Shown: piece after piece, positions 49,001 to 57,881 of the stretch
Position numbering within the stretch: the first letter of the stretch is position 1
Layout of the letters: each line of letters starts with the position of its first letter
Assembly (NCBI GenBank): GCA_964533865.1
Contig: CAZHRC010000006.1
Coordinates: 40,380 to 104,379, forward strand
Source: CAZHRC01 sp964533865
GTDB taxonomy: Bacteria; Bacillota; Clostridia; Tissierellales; Peptoniphilaceae
Length of the DNA: 64,000 nt
Reading direction: 5' to 3'
Made by a program: the position numbers and the translations under genes
The notes under the pieces: generated by a model
Databases searched by the model: none
Told to the model about the DNA's origin: nothing
The model's input: only the letters and a program-made list of their open reading frames with translations

Positions 49001-49029
49001 TTGTATTCTTACAGAAACTTCGCTATAAT
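49001..49029 (+). promoter_or_regulatory. Promoter of the HU gene
   Basis: TTGTAT (49001-49006) and TATAAT (49024-49029) with a 17-bp spacer, 83 bp before the start codon. Confidence 0.65.
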
Positions 49030-49111
49030 AATAATGCACGTTGCAAAAGCTGATCAATTAGGCAGTTATAAAATTAATCATAGATTTGTGTAAAAAACCA
49101 GGAGGAAGATT

Positions 49112-49390
49112 ATGAACAAAGCAGAATTACTAGCAAGCATCTCAGAAAAAAGTGGTTTGACCAAAGTTGAATCCGAAAAAGCATTGAACGCCTTTTTACA
49201 AACCGTTCAAGAAACCTTAGTAACAGGTGAAAAAGTCCAACTTGTAGGCTTTGGTACGTTTGAAGTACGTGAAAGAAAAGCAAGAGATGGAAGAAACCCA
49301 AGAAACCCTGAAGAAGTCATCAAGATCCCAGCATCTAAAGCTCCAGTTTTCAAGGCAGGCAAATCTCTTAAAGAAGCTGTCAACGAATAG
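49112..49390 (+). CDS. hup: HU-family DNA-binding protein
   Basis: A 92-residue histone-like protein: MNKAELLASISEKSGLTK, the dimerisation helices, VGFGTFEVRERKARDGRNPRN (the DNA-contacting arm with its conserved Pro) and VFKAGKSLKEAV. It bends and packages DNA. AGGAGG precedes the ATG and a strong terminator follows. In Bacillota hup commonly sits near this cluster. Confidence 0.96.
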   Translation: MNKAELLASISEKSGLTKVESEKALNAFLQTVQETLVTGEKVQLVGFGTFEVRERKARDGRNPRNPEEVIKIPASKAPVFKAGKSLKEAVNE

Positions 49391-49400
49391 TCCGATCCGT

Positions 49401-49433
49401 AAGCTATCTCACTGCGAGATAGCTTTTTTTTAA
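49401..49433 (+). terminator. Terminator of the HU gene
   Basis: AAGCTATCTC-ACTGC-GAGATAGCTT with a T run. It slightly overlaps the end of the convergent dinB gene. Confidence 0.93.
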
Positions 49434-50527
49434 TACCAGGTGTTGTTTGGTTTTTCAAGATAGTCTCCAATGGATAACTGGCGAATTGATCCGCTACGCA
49501 AGCCCGATAAACTAAGACCAAGGAGCCGTATAGGGGATACGAGCGGGTAGTGTTCTAACAGTAAATGAGCCCCGTGCAAGAGCGTGTGAGGATCGTCAGT
49601 GGGTTCTTGGAGGGTATGGCTGCGCGTAACGGTTTTGAAGTGTTTATCTTTGAGCTTCAATGTGATGGTTTTTCCGATGACATTCTTTAGTTTCAACTCT
49701 AAAGAAAGCTCTTTGGCAAAGGCTTCGATTTTTGTGATCAATTCGGATTTCGATGTGATATCTTTTTCAAAAGTTCGCTCGATTCCTATGGATTTGCGCG
49801 GCTGATTTGGGGTTACGGGTCGATGGTCGATGCCTCGTATTCTTTGGTAAAGTTCGCTTCCAATTTTTCCAAAAAGATCCATCATCACCTCTTCTGAGAG
49901 TTGTAAGAGATCGCCGATGGTTTCGATGCCGATTTGACGTAGCTTTTGTTGTCCGACTTTGCCGATGCCATGGACTTTGGATACGGGCAAAGGAATCAAG
50001 ATATCGGGTATCATATCAGGGGTGATAACTTTAAATCCATTGGGTTTGTTCCACTCCGATGCGAGTTTTGCAAGAAATTTATTGTAGGACAGTCCGGCGG
50101 AAAGTGTAAGTTTGTGTTCGCGGTAAAGATCTTTTTTTATGGATGCCAGGACGGCGATGGGATCTTCTGATTGTGCTGAAAGGTCTAAAGTGGCTTCGTC
50201 GACAGAGAGTTTTTCGACGATGGGGACGTAGGAGGTGATCATGTCGAAGATGCGGCTTGAGATCTCTCGATAGTGGTCAATGCGGGTGGGTACGATAATG
50301 ACTTCTGGGCACAAGCGCTTTGCCTGAAAAATAGGCATTGCAGAATGAAGCCCGTATTTTCGAGCTTCGTAGTTTGCTGTCGTGATGATACCGCGTTGAC
50401 TTCTGCCGCCGACGACTACAGGTCTTCCTTTTAGACTGGGGTTGTCCCTCTCCTCAACACTGGCAAAAAAAGCGTCTAAATCGACGTGTAGTATGTTTAG
50501 TGAATGGTTGTGTTTCCTTTGGTTCAA
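49430..50527 (-). CDS. dinB: DNA polymerase IV (Y family)
   Basis: A 365-residue translesion polymerase: ILHVDLDAFFASVEE (catalytic Asp and steric-gate Phe), GGRSQRGIITTANYEARKYG, KLSVDEATLDLS (catalytic Asp-Glu; the usual Tyr of DEAYLD is Thr), GLSYNKFLAKLASEWNKPNG, the VHGIGKVGQQKLRQIG helix-hairpin-helix and the little-finger domain. The TTG at 50527 is chosen because AAGGAGG lies seven bases upstream; a longer frame to 50722 would run through the shared promoter and rqcP. Confidence 0.93.
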   Translation of the reverse strand: MNQRKHNHSLNILHVDLDAFFASVEERDNPSLKGRPVVVGGRSQRGIITTANYEARKYGLHSAMPIFQAKRLCPEVIIVPTRIDHYREISSRIFDMITSYVPIVEKLSVDEATLDLSAQSEDPIAVLASIKKDLYREHKLTLSAGLSYNKFLAKLASEWNKPNGFKVITPDMIPDILIPLPVSKVHGIGKVGQQKLRQIGIETIGDLLQLSEEVMMDLFGKIGSELYQRIRGIDHRPVTPNQPRKSIGIERTFEKDITSKSELITKIEAFAKELSLELKLKNVIGKTITLKLKDKHFKTVTRSHTLQEPTDDPHTLLHGAHLLLEHYPLVSPIRLLGLSLSGLRSGSIRQLSIGDYLEKPNNTWY

Positions 50528-50569
50528 ATCGAGTCCCTCCTTATCGTTTCGTCGGCCTAGGGCTAGATT

Positions 50570-50603
50570 CATTATACCATTTGACAAGCCATATGGTATA
50601 ATG
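50570..50603. promoter_or_regulatory. Symmetrical divergent promoters of dinB and rqcP
   Basis: Perfect 11-bp inverted repeat CATTATACCAT (50570-50580) and ATGGTATAATG (50593-50603). Each arm carries an extended -10 (TGGTATAAT) reading outward: the plus strand to rqcP, the minus strand to dinB. The cores lie about 20 bp apart, so the polymerases would exclude each other. No -35 with normal spacing is needed for extended -10 promoters. Confidence 0.65.
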
Positions 50604-50624
50604 ATAGAAAAATGGAGGGCGCTT

Positions 50625-50867
50625 TTGAGAATCGATAAATATTTAAAGAATAGTAGAATCATCAAACGAAGAACCATTGCGAAACAAGCCTGCGACACGG
50701 GTCGGGTTTCGGTTAATGACAAGGTGGTGAAGGCTGGCTATGAAGTCGAGATCGGCGATGTGGTCGAGATTCGATTTGGTAGCCAAGATGTGAAGTTTAA
50801 AGTGTGTGCTTTAACAGAAGGCGGTCGCAAGGACCAAGCTTCTGAAATGTATGAGATGATGGAGTAA
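50625..50867 (+). CDS. rqcP: S4-domain RNA-binding protein RqcP (YabO)
   Basis: An 80-residue single S4 domain: LRIDKYLKNSRIIKRRTIAKQACDTGRVSVNDKVVKAGYEVEIGDVVEI. RqcP works with RqcH in ribosome quality control, adding alanine tails to stalled nascent chains on the 50S subunit. The TTG start has GGAGGG upstream. It is followed by divIC, but the sporulation genes yabP and yabQ usual in between are missing. Confidence 0.92.
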   Translation: MRIDKYLKNSRIIKRRTIAKQACDTGRVSVNDKVVKAGYEVEIGDVVEIRFGSQDVKFKVCALTEGGRKDQASEMYEMME

Positions 50868-50884
50868 GGAATAGCGAGGACCCA

Positions 50885-51268
50885 ATGACGCAACGATTGA
50901 ACTATGAACAGCGGAAAAAAAGAAAACGAGCGACTTTTCGATATCGCATGCTCATTCTCGCTATCGCCATTGTTATTGTGCGATTTGCTTGGGAGTTGGT
51001 GAAGCAAGAGCAGACCATTCGAAAACTCGAAGGGGAAAAAGCTCAACAAGACGCTGCCATTGTCGAGATGAAGGCGGACATTACCCGATTAAACCGTGAA
51101 TACGATATGAGAGAATCCGATGCCTATGTGGAAAAAGTGGCTCGGGAAAAGCTTGGCATGGTAAAGCCTGGCGATTACATCATCCTCAACGAGGATCACC
51201 CAGAGGGGATATTAGCAGAGGAGACGACAAGTCAGGACTCAGGAGAATCTTCCACCGAGGGCAACTAG
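50885..51268 (+). CDS. divIC: Septum formation initiator DivIC/FtsB family
   Basis: A 127-residue bitopic protein: basic N-terminus, one membrane helix (about residues 22-38, MLILAIAIVIVRFAW), a coiled coil (about 40-80, KQEQTIRKLEGEKAQ...), then the family ending YVEKVAREKLGMVKPGDYIIL. It is part of the division complex with FtsL and DivIB. It is 17 bp after rqcP. Confidence 0.92.
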   Translation: MTQRLNYEQRKKRKRATFRYRMLILAIAIVIVRFAWELVKQEQTIRKLEGEKAQQDAAIVEMKADITRLNREYDMRESDAYVEKVAREKLGMVKPGDYIILNEDHPEGILAEETTSQDSGESSTEGN

Positions 51269-51287
51269 GGCTATAGCTGGGAAAACA

Positions 51288-51317
51288 TTGACATGGTGCG
51301 AGAGAGTGGGATATAAT
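51288..51317 (+). promoter_or_regulatory. Promoter of yabR
   Basis: TTGACA (51288-51293) and TATAAT (51312-51317) with an 18-bp spacer. Confidence 0.78.
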
Positions 51318-51353
51318 TATTTATCATCATCCTTAAGGAGGAATGCGACGTTT

Positions 51354-51761
51354 ATGCCAGTGGCAATTGGAGAAGTTGTTGAGGGTAGAGTAACCGGGAT
51401 AACAAAGTTTGGTGCGTTTATGGCTTTACCCGGAGGCGAAAGCGGCTTGGTACATATTTCTGAGGTTTCGACGAAGTATGTGGAGAATGTTGAGGATTTT
51501 TTAAAACGAAACGATGTGGTACCGGTGAAGGTCGTGAGCATTTCCAATGAAGGGAAGATTGGGTTGTCGATTAAACAGATGCAACTCGACTCGAATCGTC
51601 CGCCAAAACCAGTGGAAGCGCCGTCTAAACCACAGGAACCGCCTCAGGCGGTGAGTTTTGAAGATAAACTTGCACGATTTCTAAAGGATTCTAATGAAAA
51701 GAACGATCAAATTCGCTCGCGAGATGGTAAGCGAGGCGTGGGACAGCGCTACAAAAGATGA
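51354..51761 (+). CDS. yabR: S1 RNA-binding domain protein YabR
   Basis: A 135-residue protein: S1 domain in residues 1-75 (VAIGEVVEGRVTGITKFGAFMALPGGESGLVHISEVS, VVPVKVVSISNEGKIGLSIKQ), then a Pro-rich linker (about 80-100) and a basic tail. Bacillus YabR binds ribosomes or RNA; its role is little known. It is a single-gene unit with its own promoter and terminator. spoIIE, which follows yabR in spore formers, is absent. Confidence 0.9.
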   Translation: MPVAIGEVVEGRVTGITKFGAFMALPGGESGLVHISEVSTKYVENVEDFLKRNDVVPVKVVSISNEGKIGLSIKQMQLDSNRPPKPVEAPSKPQEPPQAVSFEDKLARFLKDSNEKNDQIRSRDGKRGVGQRYKR

Positions 51762-51768
51762 ATGATAT

Positions 51769-51804
51769 AGTCCGATAATCTGTACAGAGATTATCGGACT
51801 GTTT
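51769..51804 (+). terminator. Terminator of yabR
   Basis: AGTCCGATAATCT and AGATTATCGGACT form a 13-bp perfect stem with a 6-nt loop, followed by GTTTT. Confidence 0.9.
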
Positions 51805-51833
51805 TGTATTTATAAGGTATGGAAGGAGGAGCG

Positions 51834-53225
51834 ATGTACACACAATTCTGCGAAAAGATGTCGGCTACTGGAGTGATACGACCTGGTGAGAAAGTGGTGT
51901 TGGGGGTATCTGGTGGGATGGACTCCCAGGCGCTATTGTATTTGCTGGCGAAGTTAAAAGAGACGATCTCTTTTGAGTTGCACATTGCCCACGTCAATCA
52001 CGGCATCAGAGGAGAGGAAGCAGATGGTGACCAAAGGTTGGTTGAGGCGTGTGCCAAAGTCCTTCGCGTTCCTTTTCATGTCTATAGCGGCGATATGAAC
52101 GGTTTTGCAAAGGAGCACAACCTTTCAAAGGAAGAGGCGGGACGGGTCATGCGCTATGCGTTTTTTGAGCAGGTGCTCCATGAGATCAATGGAGACTTTA
52201 TCGTCACGGCACACAACAAAGATGACCAAGGGGAAACGGTGTTGTTGAATTTGCTGAGAGGATCAGGGCTAGAAGGGCTTGTGGGGATGAGTCAACGGTC
52301 GGGTAACCGGTTGAAACCACTATTGGGTGTGACTCGTCAAGAGATCGAGAGTTTCGTCATCACTGAGGCCATCCCTTATCGGGACGACGCGACGAACTTT
52401 GAACCCATCTATAAGAGAAATCGCCTGCGGTTGGAATTGTTGCCCCTTTTGAAAGAGGCGTATAATCCCAGTGTGATTGATCACTTATCGGATATGGCCG
52501 ATTTGTTGCGTGACGATTTGGCATTGCTAAAAGATGTGGTTACTGAGGCATTCTATCGACTCAATGTTTTCACTGGAAAATCGAGGGTGGTTTTGGATCG
52601 CGTGGCTTTTAGACGAGAAAAACCCGGGTTGAAGCGGCGTTTGATTCGATATTGTATTGAAAAAGTAAAAGGGGATCTCACGGGATTTAGTCGAGAACAC
52701 ACAGAACAGTTTATGGCCATCGCTCATGGGGAGACGGGAAAACGCCAATTGATTAACGGTGTGCAGGTGGAAGCGAGCTATGACGACTTGATCTTTTCCT
52801 CGGAAGAGGACGACGTAGAAGAGGGTATCGTCACCGCTGCCTTAGATCTGAATTCACAAATTGTCAATGTATCGCCAAAATTTACTTTGGAGGCTACAGA
52901 AATTTCAAGAGAAGGGTATAATGAAAGCGAGAAGGACAAACTAACGGCTTTTTTTGATCTAGACGCTATCGACTTTCCACTGACTCTACGCAAACGTGAA
53001 GACGGTGACCGAATTCAACTCGTGGGGATGGAAGGGAGTAAGAAAATCAAAGATTTGTTCATTGATGAAAAGATCCCAGTCCACTTAAGGGACGGGATGC
53101 CCTTGCTTTTCTCAGGGGCCGTTTGCTTATGGGCAATACCTTTAAGACAATCTAGAGTGGGCCAGATTACCGATGAGACCACTCGCATATTAAAATTAAT
53201 CTATACGCCAGGAGGAATGAAATGA
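51834..53225 (+). CDS. tilS: tRNA-Ile lysidine synthetase
   Basis: A 463-residue N-type PP-ATPase: VVLGVSGGMDSQALLYLL P-loop near the N-terminus, HVNHGIRGEEADGDQ, FIVTAHNKDDQGETVLLNLLRGSGLEGL, and YKRNRLRLELLPLL, then the C-terminal substrate domain with FPLTLRKREDGDRIQLVGM and KKIKDLFIDEKIP. It makes lysidine at C34 of tRNA-Ile(CAU). ATG 51834 follows GGAGGAGC. It is coupled to hpt (ATGA). Confidence 0.95.
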   Translation: MYTQFCEKMSATGVIRPGEKVVLGVSGGMDSQALLYLLAKLKETISFELHIAHVNHGIRGEEADGDQRLVEACAKVLRVPFHVYSGDMNGFAKEHNLSKEEAGRVMRYAFFEQVLHEINGDFIVTAHNKDDQGETVLLNLLRGSGLEGLVGMSQRSGNRLKPLLGVTRQEIESFVITEAIPYRDDATNFEPIYKRNRLRLELLPLLKEAYNPSVIDHLSDMADLLRDDLALLKDVVTEAFYRLNVFTGKSRVVLDRVAFRREKPGLKRRLIRYCIEKVKGDLTGFSREHTEQFMAIAHGETGKRQLINGVQVEASYDDLIFSSEEDDVEEGIVTAALDLNSQIVNVSPKFTLEATEISREGYNESEKDKLTAFFDLDAIDFPLTLRKREDGDRIQLVGMEGSKKIKDLFIDEKIPVHLRDGMPLLFSGAVCLWAIPLRQSRVGQITDETTRILKLIYTPGGMK

Positions 53226-53776
53226 AAACTGTAGAAGACATGTTGAAGTATGTACTACTCGATGAGGCGACGATTCAGAATCGGATCGTTGAATTGGGTA
53301 AACAAATTACTTTGGATTATGGCGATTGCGACGAAGAATTGGTATTGATTTGCATATTGAAAGGTGGATTTGTGTTCATGGCGGATTTGGCGAGAGCCAT
53401 TGACATCCCGGTTTCCATCGATTTTATGAGCGTTTCGAGTTATGGTAACACCACCGAGTCCTCTGGAGATGTCCGCATTATACTCGACCTCGGTGAAAAA
53501 GTGGTGAATAAACACGTCCTCATCGTCGAGGACATTGTCGATACAGGTAATACGCTGAGTTATTTGAAGCACAATTTCGGTACTCGTGGCGCAAAATCCG
53601 TTAAAATCGTCACGTTACTCAACAAGCCAGAACGTCGAACGACCGATATCGAAGTAGAATACTGCGGGTTTAATATTCCCGACGAATTTGTTATTGGGTA
53701 TGGTTTGGATTTTGCTCAAAAATATCGCAATCTACCTTTTATAGGTGTGTTAAAAGAAGAAGCCTATCAGGGTTGA
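53222..53776 (+). CDS. hpt: Hypoxanthine phosphoribosyltransferase
   Basis: A 184-residue type I PRTase: ICILKGGFVFMADL, SVSSYGN, the PRPP-binding VLIVEDIVDTGNTLSYL and the C-terminal FVIGYGLDFAQKYRNLPFIGVL. It salvages hypoxanthine and guanine. The tilS-hpt-ftsH order is standard for Bacillota. Confidence 0.95.
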   Translation: MKTVEDMLKYVLLDEATIQNRIVELGKQITLDYGDCDEELVLICILKGGFVFMADLARAIDIPVSIDFMSVSSYGNTTESSGDVRIILDLGEKVVNKHVLIVEDIVDTGNTLSYLKHNFGTRGAKSVKIVTLLNKPERRTTDIEVEYCGFNIPDEFVIGYGLDFAQKYRNLPFIGVLKEEAYQG

Positions 53777-53805
53777 TTGCACCCCACTCTGTTTAATGGT
53801 ATAAT
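53777..53805 (+). promoter_or_regulatory. Promoter of ftsH
   Basis: TTGCAC (53777-53782) and TATAAT (53800-53805), spacer 17 bp, with extended -10 (TGGTATAAT), starting just after hpt. Confidence 0.7.
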
Positions 53806-53842
53806 GATTATTACGATTATTTCAAGAAAGGAGGGCTGACTA

Positions 53843-55801
53843 TTGAATAAATTTGGTAGAAATGCCTTTGCGTATTTGTTGCCAGTGCTGGTTATCGCTA
53901 TGATCTTATCGCAATTTGGGCGAACGGTGGAAACCGAAAAGCCAATGTCGATCAACACCTTGGTTGAACATTTAGAACGCAAGGAAGTAAAGGAAATCAA
54001 AACCGTCGGTTCTGAGGTTTTTGGTGTACTCAAAGACGGAAAGGACACGAAGTTTAAAGTATTTTTGTCCGACGAGTTTCGTTATGGATTTTATGATAAT
54101 TATTTGAAAAAAGCCGTAGAGTCAAACGAAATCAGTTACTCGAGCGAAGAAGTGCCTCAATCGCCATGGTATATCACGATGTTGCCGACGCTAATTGCTA
54201 TTGCGGCGATGGCGGGGGTCTGGTATTTCTTCATGAATCGCTCCCAAGGCGGAAATTCCAAGGTGATGAATTTTGGAAAGAGTCGAGCGAAGCTCAACAA
54301 AGAAGACAGTTTTTCGATCACTTTTACAGAGGTGGCAGGCCTTAAAGAAGAAAAGGAAGAGTTGTCAGAAATTGTTGAGTTTTTAAAAAGTCCTAAGAAG
54401 TTTGTTGATATTGGGGCGCGCATTCCGAAGGGGGTTCTTCTTGTAGGGCCGCCGGGAACGGGCAAAACCTATTTGTCACGTGCGGTTGCAGGCGAGGCCA
54501 AGGTGCCGTTTTTCAGTATTAGTGGATCGGACTTCGTTGAGATGTTTGTAGGGGTTGGTGCTTCGCGAGTAAGAGATCTTTTCCAAGAAGCGAAGAAAAA
54601 TGCCCCCTGTATTATTTTCATTGATGAGATTGACGCGGTCGGTCGTAGACGAGGTGCCGGAATGGGCGGCGGACACGATGAACGCGAGCAAACCTTGAAC
54701 CAACTCCTCGTCGAGATGGATGGCTTTGGCTCCAATGAAGGGATTATTATTATGGCGGCGACGAACCGTCCTGATATTTTAGACCCGGCGCTATTGAGAC
54801 CGGGGCGTTTTGACCGTCAAGTGTACGTCGGTATTCCAGATGTGCGCGAGCGCTTGGAAATCCTTCAGGTCCATACTAAAAACAAAAAACTCGATACCGA
54901 TGTGAATTTAGAAGATGTGGCAAAAACCACAACGGGCTTCACACCGGCTGATCTGGAAAACTTGACCAATGAGGCGGCTCTATTAGCTGCGAGAAACAAC
55001 CTCAAAGTCATTCCGAAATGGCTCTTTGACGAAGCGGCGATTAAGGTCGTTGCGGGTCCTGAGAAGAAATCGCGTGTGGTCATCGAAAAAGAACGCGTCT
55101 TGACGGCTTATCACGAGGCGGGCCACGCCATCGTGACGACGATGTTGCCCGATACAGACCCTGTGCATATGATTACGATTATTCCTAGGGGACGCGCAGG
55201 TGGTTTTACGGCGTTTATTCCAGAGGAAGACCGTAGCTATATGACTAAAAAGGGTTATCAGCACGAATTGATTTCGTTGTTAGGAGGAAGGGCAGCAGAG
55301 GCTTTAGTCCTTGACGATATTTCCACTGGCGCATCTAATGACATTGAAAGGGCGACGAAAATTGCCCGAGCGATGACGATGGCCTACGGGATGAGCGATC
55401 GTTTAGGTCCTATTAACTACGGCACCGATTCAGAAGACGTGTTTATGGGAAGGGACTATGGTAAGGCGAGAAACTACTCCGAGGAAATCGCTGAGGTCAT
55501 CGACCAAGAAATCCACAGACTCATCGATGATGCTTATCGTAAGGCCTTGTCTCTTCTCGAAGAAAAGATAGACGTTCTTCACGAGGTTGCTAAGGTTCTT
55601 CTCGAGAAGGAAACCTTGAAGTCGGAAGACTATATGGCAATCTTTAAGCGCGTCGAAGCGGAACACATTTCTGGAGAACCGCCAAAGGAACTTTTGGATG
55701 TGAAAGCTATTGATCAAAAGATCGAAAAAACGTTGGAACATCCTTCGGACTCAGTCCTCGTCGAGGAGAACACAGACGATGGAGCGGCGAACAACGTCTA
55801 A
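53843..55801 (+). CDS. ftsH: ATP-dependent zinc metalloprotease FtsH
   Basis: A 652-residue membrane AAA+ protease: membrane helices at about residues 8-24 and 110-130 around a short outside domain, the AAA domain (VAGLKEEKEELSEIVEFLK, Walker A GPPGTGKT at 202-209, Walker B IIFIDEIDAVGRRRG, second region TNRPDILDPALLRPGRFDR), and the protease domain with zinc motif HEAGH. It degrades membrane and regulatory proteins. TTG start with AGGAGGG upstream. The next gene follows with a 45-bp gap. Confidence 0.96.
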   Translation: MNKFGRNAFAYLLPVLVIAMILSQFGRTVETEKPMSINTLVEHLERKEVKEIKTVGSEVFGVLKDGKDTKFKVFLSDEFRYGFYDNYLKKAVESNEISYSSEEVPQSPWYITMLPTLIAIAAMAGVWYFFMNRSQGGNSKVMNFGKSRAKLNKEDSFSITFTEVAGLKEEKEELSEIVEFLKSPKKFVDIGARIPKGVLLVGPPGTGKTYLSRAVAGEAKVPFFSISGSDFVEMFVGVGASRVRDLFQEAKKNAPCIIFIDEIDAVGRRRGAGMGGGHDEREQTLNQLLVEMDGFGSNEGIIIMAATNRPDILDPALLRPGRFDRQVYVGIPDVRERLEILQVHTKNKKLDTDVNLEDVAKTTTGFTPADLENLTNEAALLAARNNLKVIPKWLFDEAAIKVVAGPEKKSRVVIEKERVLTAYHEAGHAIVTTMLPDTDPVHMITIIPRGRAGGFTAFIPEEDRSYMTKKGYQHELISLLGGRAAEALVLDDISTGASNDIERATKIARAMTMAYGMSDRLGPINYGTDSEDVFMGRDYGKARNYSEEIAEVIDQEIHRLIDDAYRKALSLLEEKIDVLHEVAKVLLEKETLKSEDYMAIFKRVEAEHISGEPPKELLDVKAIDQKIEKTLEHPSDSVLVEENTDDGAANNV

Positions 55802-55846
55802 AGAGACAAGGATTGCATTCAATCTGCATACGAAGGAGGAAGGCCA

Positions 55847-56311
55847 TTGCAAGATGGAAGTTTGCTTTATATACTATACGGGGTAATGCTGATTTTTATC
55901 CTTTACCAGATTTTTAAAGGCTATAAAAACAGTAAGCTCGTATCTGGGGAAAAGAAAGTCTACCCCCAAAAATCCCAAAGAATCGTATTTGCCCTTTCTG
56001 GCTTATTAGTTGCGATGGGGTTGTTGTCCCATCAAGATAAACTTATGTCGACGATTATGGTTCTCATGGGTGTGGCTTTCGTTGTGTTGACTCTAGATAA
56101 GACCATTGTTGGCGAATCGGGGATCTACGGCAAAGGAAAGTACTATGAATGGGATAAGCTCAAAAAATGGGGCTTTAACAAAAAAACCGGCGAGTTACAA
56201 ATGCGCGTGAAAAAAGCCACCGGTGAGGAAGAGGTCCACGTGATTCCGTTGAGACCAGACGATATGATCGAGGTCAACACGTTGATCCGAAAATACAAGC
56301 TAAACAAATAA
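55847..56311 (+). CDS. Small membrane protein, unknown function
   Basis: A 154-residue protein with three hydrophobic segments (about 6-22, 46-60, 66-82) and a C-terminal soluble part (GIYGKGKYYEWDKLKKWGF..., EEVHVIPLRPDDMIEVN) resembling the PH-like DUF5673 domain. No catalytic motif. TTG start with AAGGAGGAAGG upstream; it follows ftsH closely and may share its transcript. Confidence 0.7.
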   Translation: MQDGSLLYILYGVMLIFILYQIFKGYKNSKLVSGEKKVYPQKSQRIVFALSGLLVAMGLLSHQDKLMSTIMVLMGVAFVVLTLDKTIVGESGIYGKGKYYEWDKLKKWGFNKKTGELQMRVKKATGEEEVHVIPLRPDDMIEVNTLIRKYKLNK

Positions 56312-56317
56312 TCAAAC

Positions 56318-56347
56318 GCCCGCTATCATCGATAGCGGGCGCCTTTT
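56318..56347. terminator. Terminator between the ftsH unit and the convergent flavoprotein gene
   Basis: GCCCGCTATC-ATC-GATAGCGGGC followed by GCCTTTTTA. Confidence 0.88.
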
Positions 56348-56356
56348 TATAGGGAT

Positions 56357-57811
56357 TTAGGTGTGATTCTCGAGTGAGCAATCGGCTTGTTGGACGATGT
56401 AATTGAGGTACACGTTCAATATGCGATCGCCTTCGGGGAAGTTTTCGGTTGTGCCATCGGGGTGAACGATATGAGCGTTTTTGCCATAAAGGCCTTTCAT
56501 CATCATGCCAGCGTACTGGACAGGATCTTTGACGATGTTAAAGGGCGGTGCATAGGACAAGTCGAGATGGATCAAATCTTCTGTCGTGGCGCCAAAGGTG
56601 ATTGCAGTGGCGAAGACGTCGATGCGTTTATCGACGCCATCGAAGCCGATGATTTGTGCACCGAGGAGTTTTTCGGTGTCTTTTTCGGCGATGATTTTGA
56701 TCAGCATGCGCTTGCCACCAGAAAACTCGGGTCGGCTAATGATTTGCATAAATCCTACAACGATGGTTTTGCCCTCTTTTAATGCGTTCCTTTCACTCAA
56801 CCCAGTGGATGCCACTTGCAAATCAAATACTTTGAAAATGCTGGTGCCGAGTATCCCTCGGAAGGGTTCTTTGCCTCCGGCGAGGTTGATGCCAAGGAGT
56901 CGGCCGGTTTTGTTTGCGGTGGTGCCCAATGGGATGTAGGCGGTTGAAGAGGACAGGAGGTGGGTCATTTCGATACAGTCGCCACAAGCGTATATGTCGG
57001 GTGTGGAGGTTTCGAGGTATTGGTCTACGGCAATGGCGCGGTTTAGTCCGATCTCTAATCCGATTTTCTGGGCGAGTTGGGTATTGGGGCGCGTACCGAC
57101 TGCCATAAGGACGAAATCGGCACTGGCTTGTGTACCGTCTTTAAAGGTGACAGTCGTTTCATCGATTTTTACTACTTCGGTGTTGAGCTTAACGGACACG
57201 CCCTTGCCCTCGAGGTAGGCTTTCATATAGACGGTGAATTCTCTATCGAGATGGGAGAGGATGTCGATGTTGGTGACCATCGTCACTTTTAGGTCGCGTT
57301 TGGTTAGGGTCTCTGCCATTTCCAGTCCGATAAATCCTGTGCCGACAATGAGTGCGGTTTTTGGCTTCAAGGTTTCGAGCTTTTTATCGACTTCAAACAT
57401 GTCTTCAGCTGATCGCATGTAGGCGACGTGGTTGAGCTCAGCGCCCTCTATGGGGAGTTGAATGGCGGTGGATCCCGTAGCGAGGACGAGTTTGTCGTAG
57501 GCGTCGTCGAAAATATCCCCTGTGGCGAGGTTTTTAACGGTCACGGTTTTGTTTTGAGCATTGACGTTGATTACTTCGTGTTCGACATGGAGTCCTACTT
57601 TGTATTGTTGTCTAAAATCCTCAGGCGATCGAGGCAAGATGTCTGTGAGGTCATCGGTTTCGTGAGAGAGATAGTAAGGCATGCCGCACTTTGAGTAAGA
57701 GACATGGCTTGTTTTTTCGTATAGGGTGATTTCGGCGTCTTTTGATTCGCGAATGAGCTTCGCTGCAACGGATGTACCAGCGGCGATAGCGCCAACGATA
57801 ATGATTTTCAT
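56357..57811 (-). CDS. CoA-disulfide reductase / NADH oxidase-like flavoprotein
   Basis: A 484-residue pyridine-nucleotide disulfide oxidoreductase: FAD-binding N-terminus (IIIVGAIAAGTSVAAKL), single redox Cys42 in VSYSKCGMPYYL, the NAD-binding ALIVGTGFIGLEMAE, the second FAD motif IYACGDC, and the dimerisation domain from about 335. The single-Cys active site is that of CoA-disulfide reductases and water- or peroxide-forming NADH oxidases, giving an oxidative-stress role. The C-terminal 25 residues extend beyond the common length. The minus-strand ATG follows AAGGAGG. Confidence 0.88.
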   Translation of the reverse strand: MKIIIVGAIAAGTSVAAKLIRESKDAEITLYEKTSHVSYSKCGMPYYLSHETDDLTDILPRSPEDFRQQYKVGLHVEHEVINVNAQNKTVTVKNLATGDIFDDAYDKLVLATGSTAIQLPIEGAELNHVAYMRSAEDMFEVDKKLETLKPKTALIVGTGFIGLEMAETLTKRDLKVTMVTNIDILSHLDREFTVYMKAYLEGKGVSVKLNTEVVKIDETTVTFKDGTQASADFVLMAVGTRPNTQLAQKIGLEIGLNRAIAVDQYLETSTPDIYACGDCIEMTHLLSSSTAYIPLGTTANKTGRLLGINLAGGKEPFRGILGTSIFKVFDLQVASTGLSERNALKEGKTIVVGFMQIISRPEFSGGKRMLIKIIAEKDTEKLLGAQIIGFDGVDKRIDVFATAITFGATTEDLIHLDLSYAPPFNIVKDPVQYAGMMMKGLYGKNAHIVHPDGTTENFPEGDRILNVYLNYIVQQADCSLENHT

Positions 57812-57852
57812 AGCTCCTCCTTTGATTAAAGCGTTTACGACGTAGGTTAGTT

Positions 57853-57881
57853 AGTATATACCCTTGTTTGCCCGATTGAAA
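57853..57881 (-). promoter_or_regulatory. Promoter of the flavoprotein gene
   Basis: Minus-strand TTTCAA (-35) and TATACT (-10) with a 17-bp spacer. Confidence 0.5.

Noticed and set aside
50528..50722. N-terminal extension of DNA polymerase IV by 65 residues
   Set aside because: It runs through the divergent promoter and the rqcP coding region; AAGGAGG supports the TTG at 50527.
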